Under the pieces are notes generated by a model, which worked only from the letters and a program-made list of their open reading frames with translations, ran no database searches and was not told the DNA's origin. DNA of 64,000 nucleotides from Steromphala cineraria. Its lineage: Eukaryota; Mollusca; Gastropoda; Trochida; Trochidae. A program made the position numbers and the translations under genes. Position 1 is the first letter of the stretch; every line of letters starts with the position of its first letter. The stretch covers positions 60,463,227 through 60,527,226 of the forward strand of contig OU744732.1 in the NCBI GenBank assembly GCA_916613615.1. Direction: 5' to 3'. Positions 1 to 9,970 of this stretch are shown piece after piece.

Positions 1-915
1 TGGTGAACCTGTGACCCCAAATAGGGTCACAGGGGTCACAACCTTAAAAACCTATTTTCATCTTCTTCTCCAGTTCTAAAAGGACTAAAGAGTTGAAAAT
101 GATATGTGCAGACTCCTTGGACAATGGGGATTCTAATTTGTAACTTTGGTGAACCTGTGACCCCAAATAGGGTCACAGGGGTCACAACCTTAAAAACCTA
201 TTTTCATCTTCTTCTCCAGTTCTAAAAGGACTAAAGAGTTAAAAACGATATGTGCAGACTCCTTGGACAATGGGGATTCTAATTTGTAACTTTGGTGAAC
301 CTGTGACCCCAAATAGAGTCACGGGTCACAACCTTAAAAACCTATTTTCATCTTCTTCTCCAGTTCTAAAAGGACTATAGAGTTGAAAATGATATGTGCA
401 GACTCCTTGGCCAATCAGGATTCTTAATTGTAGATTTCGTGACCCTATGACCCTAAATAGGGTCACACGGGTCACAACCTTAAAAACCAATTCTCATCTT
501 CTTCTCCAGTTCCAAAAGGTCTAGAGAGTTAATATTGATATTTGCAGACTTCTTGGACAATGGGGATTCTAATTTGTAACTTTGTTGACCCTGTGACCCC
601 AAGTAGGGTCACAGGGGTCACAACCTTAAAAAAACTATTTTCATCTTCTTCTCAAGTTCCAAAAGGTCTAGAGATCTGAAATTATATGTGCAGACTCCTT
701 GGCTAATGGGGATTCTAAATTGTAGATTTCGTGACCCCATGACCCCAAATAGGGTCACAGGGGTCACAACCTTAAAAACTTATTTTCATCATCATCTTTA
801 GCTCCTAAAGGTCTATTGAGCTGAAAGATTGCATGTAGACTCCTTGGCCAATTGGGATTCTAAACTGTAGGTTTTGTGATCCCATGGTCACAATCTTAAA
901 AACCTATTTTCCTCC
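1..915 (+). repeat. Core-repeat array of a Helitron-like (pearl-type) element, left part outside the window
   Basis: About six tandem units of roughly 147 bp, each with a GTGACCCC...GGGGTCAC dyad, then CTTAAAAACCTATTTTCATC, then a conserved GACTCCTTGG block. The array starts mid-unit at the window edge and decays after about 915, without the usual GATGAGCTACAGAGCC end. It belongs to the same family as the complete elements at 1037, 5931 and 61541. Classing it as Helitron-like rests on family knowledge of bivalve 'pearl' elements; no transposase is present. Confidence 0.75.
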
Positions 916-1036
916 ATTAGATGACAGTCGATCTATGGCAAATTTATTTCTCCTTGGATATTTTAGTGTGGACTTCTTTCACTGTCTGATATTGGCGATC
1001 TAGAAAGTGTTGAATAATAAAACATTTGTTTTGTAA

Positions 1037-3178
1037 TTTTTTAGCTCATCTGGCCTGTAAGGCCCGATGGGCGCATGGCATGGCATGGTGTCCGGCGTCC
1101 GTCCGTCCGTCCGTCCGTCCGTCCATCCGTCCGTAAACTTTGTGGAATTTCGACTTCTTCTCCAGAACCATTGGTGGCCCTGTGACCCCTAATAAGGGCC
1201 ACAGAGGCCATACCCTAAAAACCTATTTTCATCTTCTTCTCCAGAAGCATAAGGCCTAGAAAGCTGAAACTTTGTGTACAGACTCCTTGACTAGTGAGGA
1301 TTAAAAATTGTAGCTTTGGTGGCCCTGTGACCCCTAATAAGGGCCACAGGGGTCAAGCCCTTAAAACCTATTTTCATCTTCTTCTCCAGAAGCATAAGGC
1401 CTAGAAAGCTGAAACTTTGTGTACAGACTCCTTGACTAGTTAGGATTAAAAATTGTAGCTTTGGTGGCCCTGTGACCCCTAATAAGGGCCACAGGGGCCA
1501 CACCCTAAAAACCTATTTACATCTTCTTTCCAGAAGCATAAGGCCTAGAAAGCTGAAACTTTGTGTACATACTCCTTGACTAGTGAGTATTAAAAATTGT
1601 AGCTTTGGTGGCCCTGTGACCCCTAATAAGGGCCACAGGGGCCAAGCCCTAAAAACCTATTTACATCTTCTTCTCCAGAACCATAAGGCATAGAAAGCTG
1701 AAACTTTGTGTACATACTCCTTGACTAGTGAGGATTAAAAATTGTAGCTTTGGTGGCCCTGTGACCCCTAATAAGGGCAACAGGGGCCACGCCCTAAAAA
1801 CCTATTTACATCTTCTTCTCCAGAACCATAAGGCATAGAAAGCTGAAACTTTGTGTACAGACTCAATTACTAGTGAGGATTAAAAATTGTAGCTTTGGTG
1901 GCCCTTTGGCCCCAAATAAGGGCCACAGGGGCCACACCCTAAAAACCTATTTACATCTTCTCCAGAACCATAAGGCCTAGAAAGCTGAAGCTTTGTGTAC
2001 ATACTCCTTGACTAGTGAGGATTAAAAATTGTAGCTTTGGTGGGCCTGTGACCCCTAATAAGGGCCACAGGGGCCATACCCTAAAAACCTATTTTCATAT
2101 TCTTCTCCAGAACCATAAGGCATAGAAAGCTGAAACTTTGTGTACAGACTCAATTACTAGTGAGGATTAAAAATTGTAGCTTTGGTGGCCCTTTGGCCCC
2201 AAATAAGGGCCACACCCTAAAAACCTATTTACATCTTCTCCAGAACCATAAGGCCTAGAAAGCTGAAGCTTTGTGTACATACTCCTTGACTAGTGAGGAT
2301 TTTAAATTGTAGCTTTGGTGGCCCTGTGACCCCTAATAAGGGCCACAGGGGCTATACCCTAAAAACCTATTTTCATCTTCTTCTCCAGAAGCATAAGGCC
2401 TAGAAAGCTGAAACTTTGTGTACAGACTCCTTGACTAGTGAGGATTAAAAATTGTAGCTTTGGTGGCCCTTTGGCCCCTAATAAGGGCCACGGGGGCCAT
2501 GCCCTAAATACCTATTTTCATCTTCTCCAAAAGCATAAAGCCTAGAAAGCTGAAACTTAGACTCCTTGACTAGTGAGGGCCACAGGGGCCATACCCTAAA
2601 AACCTATTTTCATCTTCTTCTCCAGAAGCATAAGGCCTAGAAAGCTGAAACTTTGTGTACAGACTCCTTGACTAGTGAGGATTAAAAATTGTAGCTTTGG
2701 TGGCCCTTTGGCCCCTAATAAGGGCCACGGGGGCCATGCCCTAAATACCTATTTTCATCTTCTCCAAAAGCATAAAGCCTAGAAAACTGAAACTTAGACT
2801 CCTTGACTAGTGAGGATTTTAAATTGTAGCTTTGGTGGCCCTTTGACCCTTATTAAGGGCCAGAGGGACCAAGCTCTTAAAATCTGTTTTCATCTCCTTC
2901 TCCAGAAGCAATAGGCCCAGAAAGCTGAAACCTTGTGAATATACTCCTTGACTAGTGAGGATCACACCCTTTAACCTAATTTCATCTTTTTCTCAAGAAG
3001 CATAAGGCCTAGAAAGCTGAAACTTTGTGTGCAAACTCCTAAGTTAGATAAGGAGGAATCCAAATTGTACATTTGGTGACCCTGTGGTCCAAAGTAAGAG
3101 AGGAACCACATTTGCCACACCCTAAATCAAAATTGATATGAAGCCTGATGAGCTACAGAGCCACTGGCTCTATTTTTT
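1037..3178 (+). mobile_element. Non-autonomous Helitron-like element with about 14 core repeats
   Basis: The 5' end (TTTTTTAGCTCATC) is followed by a GGCC...GGCC mini-hairpin and a TCCG microsatellite. About fourteen units of 146-149 bp follow, with the dyad GGCCCTGTGACCCC / GGGCCACAGGGG. The 3' end has GATGAGCTACAGAGCC and a short AGAGCC...GGCTCT hairpin before a T run. AGCTCATC and GATGAGCT are subterminal inverted repeats. A 3' hairpin plus subterminal inverted repeats and no obvious target duplication is what Helentron-type elements show. No protein is encoded; the reading frames here are repeat shadows. Confidence 0.75.
1099..1132 (+). repeat. TCCG tetranucleotide microsatellite
   Basis: About eight TCCG/TCCA units inside the 5' end of the Helitron-like element. 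The 61541 copy has a much shorter version at the same place, so it belongs to the element's leader. Confidence 0.85.
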
Positions 3179-3212
3179 ATAGGTTTTCTTGCAATAGGTA
3201 ACATCAGTTTCA

Positions 3213-3292
3213 TTTTTAGCTCATCTTGCCTGTATAAAGCAAACTTGATATGATGCCTGATGAGCTACAGAGCTAATGGCTCTATTTTTTTT
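3213..3292 (+). mobile_element. Minimal Helitron-like element with no core repeats
   Basis: Only the two ends remain: CATTTTTAGCTCATC at the left, and GATGAGCTACAGAGC plus the terminal hairpin and T run at the right, about 35 bp apart. It lies 35 bp after the large element and shares its ends, which suggests either a solo deletion product or a zero-repeat member of the family. Confidence 0.65.
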
Positions 3293-3335
3293 AAAAACTT
3301 TTGACCAATGTCCTGATTTTAGACAACATAAGTCA

Positions 3336-3702
3336 TTAAAGGGGCAGTAGCACGTTTTTTTTAAATTTATATATATTGATATTTTCACTGATAATTGTAA
3401 GTTAATATGCTTAATGTATTATTTTGACAGTGTCAAAAATCTTATTACACAAGCCAATTATCCATAGTCAGAGGACAAAGTATGAAGATTCTCATAAAAT
3501 CCATTGGCCGCCATTTTATGTGAACACCTTTAATTCATTTTGTGTAAGAAAAAGGAATCGCATGGCTAAACTTTACCTAATATATTTGAATTATTACTGC
3601 TCCATTTAGTTTAAATACATTGTCTTTCAATTGGAACGATTAATTTTCATTTCCCTGACATCACCATATATTCCATCTAAAAACGTGCTACTGCCCCTTT
3701 AA
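3336..3702 (+). mobile_element. TTAA-flanked MITE, copy 1
   Basis: The ends are TTAAAGGGGCAGTAGCACG and its inverse CGTGCTACTGCCCCTTTAA. The interior includes CCATTGGCCGCCATTTT and a stretch matching the other 12 copies. Termini inside a TTAA duplication are typical of piggyBac-type elements; no transposase is present. A short reading frame of about 61 codons inside it is not conserved between copies and is not a gene. Confidence 0.9.
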
Positions 3703-3750
3703 GTCAACGATAGGTATCAATATAAGATGAATCGATATCCTCATTCTTCC

Positions 3751-3943
3751 CATCTTCCTACGCAGAGCCTAAAAGGCCAGTTTCCAAACTGTCATTTTAT
3801 GCCTTGCTGCATAGCCATGAGTTTTCTGTGCTTGCTCTCTACTCTGTAGGGGCACTATAGCAGCACAGAAAAGTAAAGTCTCTGCAGCAAGGCATAAAAT
3901 GACAGTTTGGAAACTGGCCTTTTAGGCTCTGCGTAGGAAGATG
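3751..3943. mobile_element. Foldback MITE (Mutator-like), copy 1, with 9-bp target duplication
   Basis: A 193-bp element whose two arms of about 60 bp (CATCTTCCTACGCAGAGCC and its inverse) form a near-perfect hairpin. The 9 bases CATTCTTCC flank both ends (3742-3750 and 3944-3952). A 9-bp duplication with long arms is the signature of Mutator-like elements. A second copy interrupts a coding exon at 53746. Confidence 0.85.
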
Positions 3944-3952
3944 CATTCTTCC

Positions 3953-5436
3953 AGTCAAAATATTCCTGTAACTTGAGTGCAGAATCGATTTCAGAATCTT
4001 GAATAATTTAAATTTGTTAATGGGACTGAGGTTATAGATGACAACTCGCTGCTGAATTGCCGCTTTTTAGAACAAAAAATATTTAAAAGTTTTCAAAGTG
4101 TTTTTATTCATTTTAGTTCGGAAGGTGTACAGTGAAAAATATATTCGCATAATCTAATCATTACATAGTGAAGCGCCTCTAAAATATAAGCAAGCCTGCA
4201 TTTCATGGCAACAAATTAGAAATCATAAAATTGCAAAATCGGCATCAGATTATAATTTAAGGGTTCATAAAGTGTTAAACCTTTCTCCAAAAGTCAAACA
4301 CGTTTATAAATGATTAAAACAATGACGTTACATGATTAAGACATTTAGATTAAAGGCATACAGAAAAAAATTACTGCCTCTATTGGGTACAAATGAGGAA
4401 TGTCGCTTTTTAATGTATTTGGTAAAATTGTACTCCTTAGAATTCGAACATTTTGATCATTCGTGTTAAAAGCATTCTGGCCCCACAGAGGCAACGCAGT
4501 CATAATATCAATTCAAGATTCAAACGGAAAATTGTCAAAATCGCAGGGGGCAACAATATAATAACTCTATTACGATGGCTGCAGATTTGTATGTGGCCGC
4601 CATGCAAATATGTACTATAGTTACATACCACTTGGACCTCGTTGTCCGTGGCAACCATTCATATAAGATATTGTTCATTATCGGTATCAGGACTGTTTTC
4701 GTCAAAACAGTCCTGATATCGAATGCAAGGACTGTTATGAAATCTTCTTTTTTTTTTAAGAAATAAAATATATCAGAGAAAAATACATCAGCTTTTGCCA
4801 GTATTGACTAAATGATGTAGATGTAATCTACTTTGCTCATGATCAAACATTGATTGAGACTTAATTGATCGATGCCGTCGGCAAACGCATAACAAACAAC
4901 ACACTTTGTTTGCGAATTGCTCTTAACATGTAAGTAAACATGGATTGCTTAGTGATACAAATTATCGCAAACATTTAACACCTACATTATATTTTATATT
5001 GTATATTTCATTTTATATATTCCAAACAAATATCTTAAGTAAGTTTGAACGAATATAAAGAATGTTATATAAATACCTAAATGTGGAAATCCGAACGATT
5101 GTAATGTATGAGAAGCCACCATCGGAATTTTACTGTCGTAACAGAGCAACAATAAGGACGAAATGGACGACTTCCAAAACCTTGTTGTAAAGTACCCGTA
5201 TGTTCACGCACTGCTCAACTTGCACGTGCTCAGAACATTCATTTTGTGTCACGTGCTCAATGCCCGATTTTTCCATGCTTCGAATGATCAGGTGCCACAT
5301 CCGTAGTACTACAAACTTCATTCATAAATTTGTAAAGGGGCCCAAGGAGAGTTGTGAAAATCAACATGTTCTAACATCTTTAATTCTGGGCTTCGATTCT
5401 CCCCGGTCCAAGTGATATGTAAGTCAGTAATAAGTA
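3953..5436. other. AT-rich intergenic sequence, no gene seen
   Basis: No convincing coding region. The only structure I see is a short perfect hairpin at about 4686-4719 (stem TATCAGGACTGTTTT). The short reading frames here are unrelated to any family I know. Confidence 0.5.
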
Positions 5437-5550
5437 TAGTTATCAATTTGTATCGGAAATGCACGGACAGTCTGTCCGTTTGGTCGTCCTCGGACAGGCC
5501 TCACGGACAGACTGTCCTTGCATCCCCCCATACAAATTGATAACTATGCT
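5437..5550. repeat. Palindromic foldback element
   Basis: Outer arms AGTTATCAATTTGTAT / ATACAAATTGATAACT and inner arms GGACAGTCTGTCCG / CGGACAGACTGTCC fold on each other. There is no coding sequence and no clear target duplication. Confidence 0.7.
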
Positions 5551-5564
5551 AATAACTATTTCAC

Positions 5565-5682
5565 ATACCCACACTTCCCGAGGTGTATTGAGTGATGCAC
5601 CGAGGGAATCGCCTCGAAGACCCAGGATTCAAACGAGAGTTGTATTGAGCGATACATCTTTGGAAGTGTGGGTATCTCTATT
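5565..5682. repeat. Palindromic foldback element
   Basis: TACCCACACTTCC at the left pairs with GGAAGTGTGGGTA at the right. The inner part shares GGTGCATCACTCAATA (reverse strand) with the foldback at 17168-17277, so the two are probably related. Confidence 0.65.
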
Positions 5683-5930
5683 ACATAACCGGCTCTGCGT
5701 GTATTGCCTTGACTGCATTGAGGATGAACAACATGATTTGTTGATGTCAAAAATATTCCCGTTCACAAAGTGATTGTCTGGAAAAGTGTCTTTTCTACCA
5801 GGGACTGTAACTTCCAGCAGCTGAAGTTCTTTAAACAAAACCAATGAACAGACACCTTGCACAAGTTCACAGCATCAGGAGTAAAATATATAAATGTTAA
5901 AAACATTACAATCATGGACATTGTTCCACT

Positions 5931-6430
5931 TTTAGCTCATCATAGCTCATTTTTAGCACCACGCCCTTTAGTACTTTGCACATATTTTCATCTTCTTCTT
6001 CGGAAGCATAAGGCTTAGAAAAACTGTGTACATATGCTCCTTGACAAGTGAGGATTATAATTGATAGCTTTGGTGACTGTGGCCCCTAATAAGGGACCAC
6101 AGGAGCCAAGCCCATAACATATCTTTTCATCTCGTTATCCAGAAGCATAAGGCCTAGAAAGCTAAAACTTTGTGTACATACTCATTGACCAGTGAGGATT
6201 ATAAATTGTAGCTTATAAGGACCACGGGGACCACGCCCTTAAAACATATTTTCATCTTCTACACCAGTTTTAAGCATAAGGCGTTGTTTACAGACTCGTA
6301 AGTTAGATAAGAAGGATTCTAAATTGTACATTTGGTGAACATGTGGTCCCTACTAAGTGGGAACCACATTTACCATACCCTAAAGCAAAATTTATATGGA
6401 GCCTGATGAGCTACAGAGCTAATGGCTCTA
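5931..6430 (+). mobile_element. Diverged Helitron-like element with about three decayed core repeats
   Basis: It begins TTTAGCTCAT and ends GATGAGCTACAGAGC plus a GGCTCT hairpin. Between them are decayed units with CATCTTCTTC and AGCATAAGGC blocks. It is older and more diverged than the copy at 1037. Confidence 0.65.
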
Positions 6431-6663
6431 ATGTTTCACATTGTTTGTATTGTTGGACTGAGGCCTTAATTGTTGCATAAATGGGCATGTCTGTCTTATT
6501 TCCCTGACTTTCTATTTGATGTACAATATGTCAGACGTAAAGTGTTTGTAAAGCACACATAGTAAAAGCATAATAGACTGAGAAAAACATATTGAACTTA
6601 CACGATTGTAAAGGCGTAATGACAACCGTAGACGAATGAGCATTTCTACTCTCAACAATATGA

Positions 6664-7177
6664 CTGAAGGGGAAGTAGCACGCTTTAAGGGGGAATATGA
6701 GGTGACGTCAGAAAAATGAAAATAAATGGTTCCAATTAAAAGATATATTATTTAAATAAAGCAGTAACAAATCAAATAATCTTTAATGTTGAGTTCAAGT
6801 ATATGCGATTCGTTTTTCTTACACAAAATGGCGGCAAATGGATTTTGTGTGAATCTTTATGATTTGTTCTCTGACTATGGATGATTGGTTTGTGTAATGA
6901 GATATTTGGCACTATCAAAATCAGTAGAACTCGGATATAACGAACTCCAAGGGACCAAAGAATTTATTTCGCTTTATTCGTTGTTCGTATTACGCATATA
7001 ATTTAAATGATATTATATAGGGACGGGACTTAAATTTTTTTCGCTATATCCGATTGTTCGCTACATCCGAGTTCGCTATATCCGTGTTCTACTGTAATAC
7101 ATTTAGCATTAACGTATAATTATCAGCGAAAATTTAAAATATAAAATTTTCAAAACAACGTGCTAATGCCCCTTTAA
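6664..7177 (-). mobile_element. TTAA-type MITE, copy 2, split by another element
   Basis: Reverse orientation to copy 1; the left end is decayed (GAAGGGGAAGTAGCACG) and the right end is CCCCTTTAA. The unit is longer than usual because of a 173-bp insertion at 6922-7094. Confidence 0.8.
6922..7094. mobile_element. Tigger/pogo-like MITE nested in the TTAA MITE
   Basis: The ends CAGTAGAACTCGGATATA and TATATCCGTGTTCTACTG are inverted repeats of the CAGTAGAAC type known from Tigger/pogo elements. TA follows on the right, and one base of the expected left TA is missing. Removing it rejoins the host MITE at a sequence matching other copies (ATCAAAATAATACATT). Confidence 0.75.
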
Positions 7178-7349
7178 GACAAATGTTACTTTTCCGATGA
7201 TATTATATATGAGCATCTACAAATCACACAAAAATGTCACTTCAAGCAAAAATGATTGTCAGTTGTAATAACTAAGCTGAAAAAATTATTAAATAATTCA
7301 GCAGTTGGTATTTAAAAATTGATTCGTTACATAATTTGTTCTATTGGGT

Positions 7350-7767
7350 GAAGGTGATTTCGTAGGAGGATATTTCGGTGATTGGACGGTGGTTTCGTAG
7401 AAGTAGATTTTATGTTGAAGAATTGTTGATTACCGGCAATGTATATCTGTTCATGTTGGTGTTTGCATTTATGAATAAAATTAAAGTGGTAAGTATGATG
7501 TTATACACTTATTGGAAACGACTGCAAGACGATGAGAGGTTTTTTTTGCAATTGATTGTACCGGGTTATCGGTAATCCATGTTTCAAAGTTTGAGTTGTT
7601 GTTTTAAAAAGAAAATTAAAAAGTATTTTGATAAGTTTGGTTCTATGAAAGTTGATACATTTGACAGGGTAACACAATAGAACAAAGGTGACAACTGAAT
7701 ATAACACATAAATTATCACTCCTACGAAATCACCTCCTACGTACAGGATCCTCCTACGAAATCACCG
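7350..7767. repeat. Region bounded by an inverted repeat
   Basis: GGTGATTTCGTAGGAGGAT near 7350 is inverted as ATCCTCCTACGAAATCACC near 7748-7767, with further partial copies of CTACGAAATCACC between. It may be a decayed long-TIR element. No coding sequence is recognised inside. Confidence 0.45.
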
Positions 7768-8006
7768 CTTCTACGAACAGGATCCTCCCACGAAACAATC
7801 TATTTAAAACTAGCTGTAATGTTATCGTCCTTACGTTACATCTTGCTACTAACCCATCTGGTCCGTGTCACGCATGCGCGGAAATCAGCCAATGAAAAAA
7901 GAACTGGCTGATCCCTTTGAATCGGACAATCTAGTTAATACAAGCTCATAAAATCAGTCAATCTAGTTAAAACTTGCTGTATTGTTTATTTCCAATAAGT
8001 CATACA

Positions 8007-8371
8007 TTAAAGGGGCAGTAGCCCGTTTTTAGGGGGAATATAAGGTGATGTCAGGAAAATGAAAATTAATGGTTCCAATTGAAAGACAATGTATTTAAAC
8101 TAAATGGAGCAGTAATAATTCAAATATATAACGTAAAGTTTAGCCATGCGATTCCTTTTTCTTACACAAAATGAATTAAAGGTGTTCACACAAAAATGGC
8201 CGCCAATGGATTTTATGTGAATCTTCATACTTTGTCCGCTGACTATGGATGATTGGCTTATGTAATGAGATTTTTGACACTATCAAAATAATACATTGAG
8301 CATTAACTTACAATTATCAGTGAAATATTTGAAATATAAAATTATCAAAAAACGTGCTACTGCCCCTTTAA
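8007..8371 (-). mobile_element. TTAA-flanked MITE, copy 3
   Basis: Full-length copy with TTAA at both ends, reverse orientation, nested in the long-TIR element. Confidence 0.9.
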
Positions 8372-8417
8372 ATCATTGATATTTATGCTCATAATATCTA
8401 AAATGCAATATATAGAG

Positions 8418-8552
8418 ATTATTACCCGAGGAAGTGTGTCATATGACTTTTACGAAACGAGTGTGAATTTTTGTATTACCCGAGCGAGAGCGAGGGTTAT
8501 ACACAAATTTGTTTTCGTAAAAGTCATACGACACACTTCCGAGAGTAATAAT
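8418..8552. repeat. Palindromic foldback element
   Basis: ATTATTACCCGAGGAAGTGT and, at the other end, ACACTTCCGAGAGTAATAAT form the arms; ATGACTTTTACGAAA is also mirrored. It is a hairpin-forming element of about 135 bp. Confidence 0.75.
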
Positions 8553-8952
8553 TTCTTTATTACCGATTCTATTCCATTTTAGGTATACCATCTTAGAAAT
8601 ATCAAAGAAAGTTGCCGCTTCCCTTGCGACGGCCGGCTACAGTGACGTCACGAACAATGATGTTATGACGTCACAGGCGAAAATATAGGGGGACTCGCGC
8701 TACAACAATCGTTGCTAGGCAAACGTGATATGTGCACTAGTGCTCATATTGAAAATATGTCACCACTTATTTTCAAACATACGGGAAATAAAAATCCTAA
8801 CGACGCCCGATTCAAAGAGATCAGCCAGTTCTTTTTCAATTGGTGGATTTCCGCGCATGCGCGACACGGACCAGGTGGGTTAGTAGCTAGATGTAACGTA
8901 AGGACTTAGAGGACGATAACAATACAGCTAGTTTTAACTAGATTGCCTACTA

Positions 8953-9514
8953 AATCAGTGGTTCCCGTTCTATTATTGTATACATATTCAGAAAGATCAT
9001 GTAATTTCCTAATGAAAATGTTCATTCAGCCATGCTTGTGTTATAATCTTTTTAAAGCGATTATACAGTGGTGTTCAATATGCCTAGGGCTTCATTAAAT
9101 ATAGGAATTGTACATGATTTCCTTTCAATTTCCAATCGATGTGAAAAGATGTAGTCCGGCCAACACATCACCCATTGTTGTGCAAGGGTTAGACCTGTCA
9201 CGATTGATCTTTCATGCAAATCACGCTTTTGTACATTATATACTCCACGACAAATGTAGATCAAGGAAAACATCTTTAATAATTATTAGAACAGCAAATG
9301 TCTTCTCTGTTTGCTTTCTCTGGTTTGTAATCTGGTTACCACAACGAGTAAACCCAAAGATCTGAAATGCGAAAGGGAAGGAATATTGAATCGAAAGATA
9401 TAAACTGACAGACAAAGAACAATACACACTTCCGTTTTTATCATTTGTAAACTTACAAATAAACTAGTGCTCAAAAGAATGTGTACACTCTGTTTGACCA
9501 AACATTGAGAAGAC
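8953..9514. other. Intergenic sequence, nothing recognised
   Basis: Several overlapping short reading frames run in both directions, but none resembles a known family and none has splice context. I see no repeat structure. Confidence 0.4.
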
Positions 9515-9693
9515 GGGGACGTAGCTCAGTGGTAGAGTGTCCGCTCGTCACCCGGAAGACCGGGGTTCGATTCACGGTCGCGTCATACCAAAAGACGTAA
9601 ACAGATGGGAGTTGATACTGTCTTGCTTGACAATCAGACTTGTGAACGCATTAACTGGCGCTGCACTGTGGCGTTCTTAGGATAATAAAGTAC

Positions 9694-9735
<42 letters not shown>
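9515..9735 (+). mobile_element. tRNA-derived SINE with (ATT)n tail
   Basis: The head GGGGACGTAGCTCAGTGG (A box) and GGTTCGATTC (B box) are an RNA polymerase III promoter, and the anticodon position reads GTC, as in tRNA-Asp. A conserved body (AACGCATTAACTGGCGC) and an (ATT)n tail of about 45 bp follow. A second copy lies reversed at 35504-35822. The body shows it is a SINE rather than a functional tRNA. Confidence 0.85.
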
Positions 9736-9736
<1 letters not shown>

Positions 9737-9970
9737 AAAGAAAGGTAAAACATGTACATTTGATTTATATTGATAGAGCATTGAAATCTAGGGAAACTGA
9801 CCATATAAGGATTAAAAACCAAGTTGAAAGAACTGCTTGAGTGCCAAAGAAAGACATGTGCTTTCATAATCTGAAATTTCCAGGAAACAAACGTGTGAAT
9901 TTAATTTAAATCAGTTTTATAAAGGACATTGGTCTAAGGATAAAGTGTGTGGCTGTCATACAGTTGATAG

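Larger units (their letters stand above)
7796..8945. mobile_element. Long-TIR (Mutator-like) element with nested insertions
   Basis: About 130 bp at the left (CAATCTATTTAAAACTAGC ... CCGTGTCACGCATGCGCGG) are repeated inverted at the right. The 9 flanking bases match in 7 of 9 positions (CCCACGAAA / CCTACTAAA), compatible with an old Mutator-type duplication. It hosts a TTAA MITE (8007-8371) and a palindrome (8418-8552). No transposase reading frame remains. Confidence 0.65.

Noticed and set aside
3424..3609. 61-codon frame inside the MITE, and similar frames at 14717 and 48868
   Set aside because: They fall within MITE copies, are broken differently in each copy and show no domain.
9515..9590. 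Possible functional tRNA-Asp gene
   Set aside because: The SINE body and (ATT)n tail follow directly, a second copy shows the same body, and the stems are imperfect.
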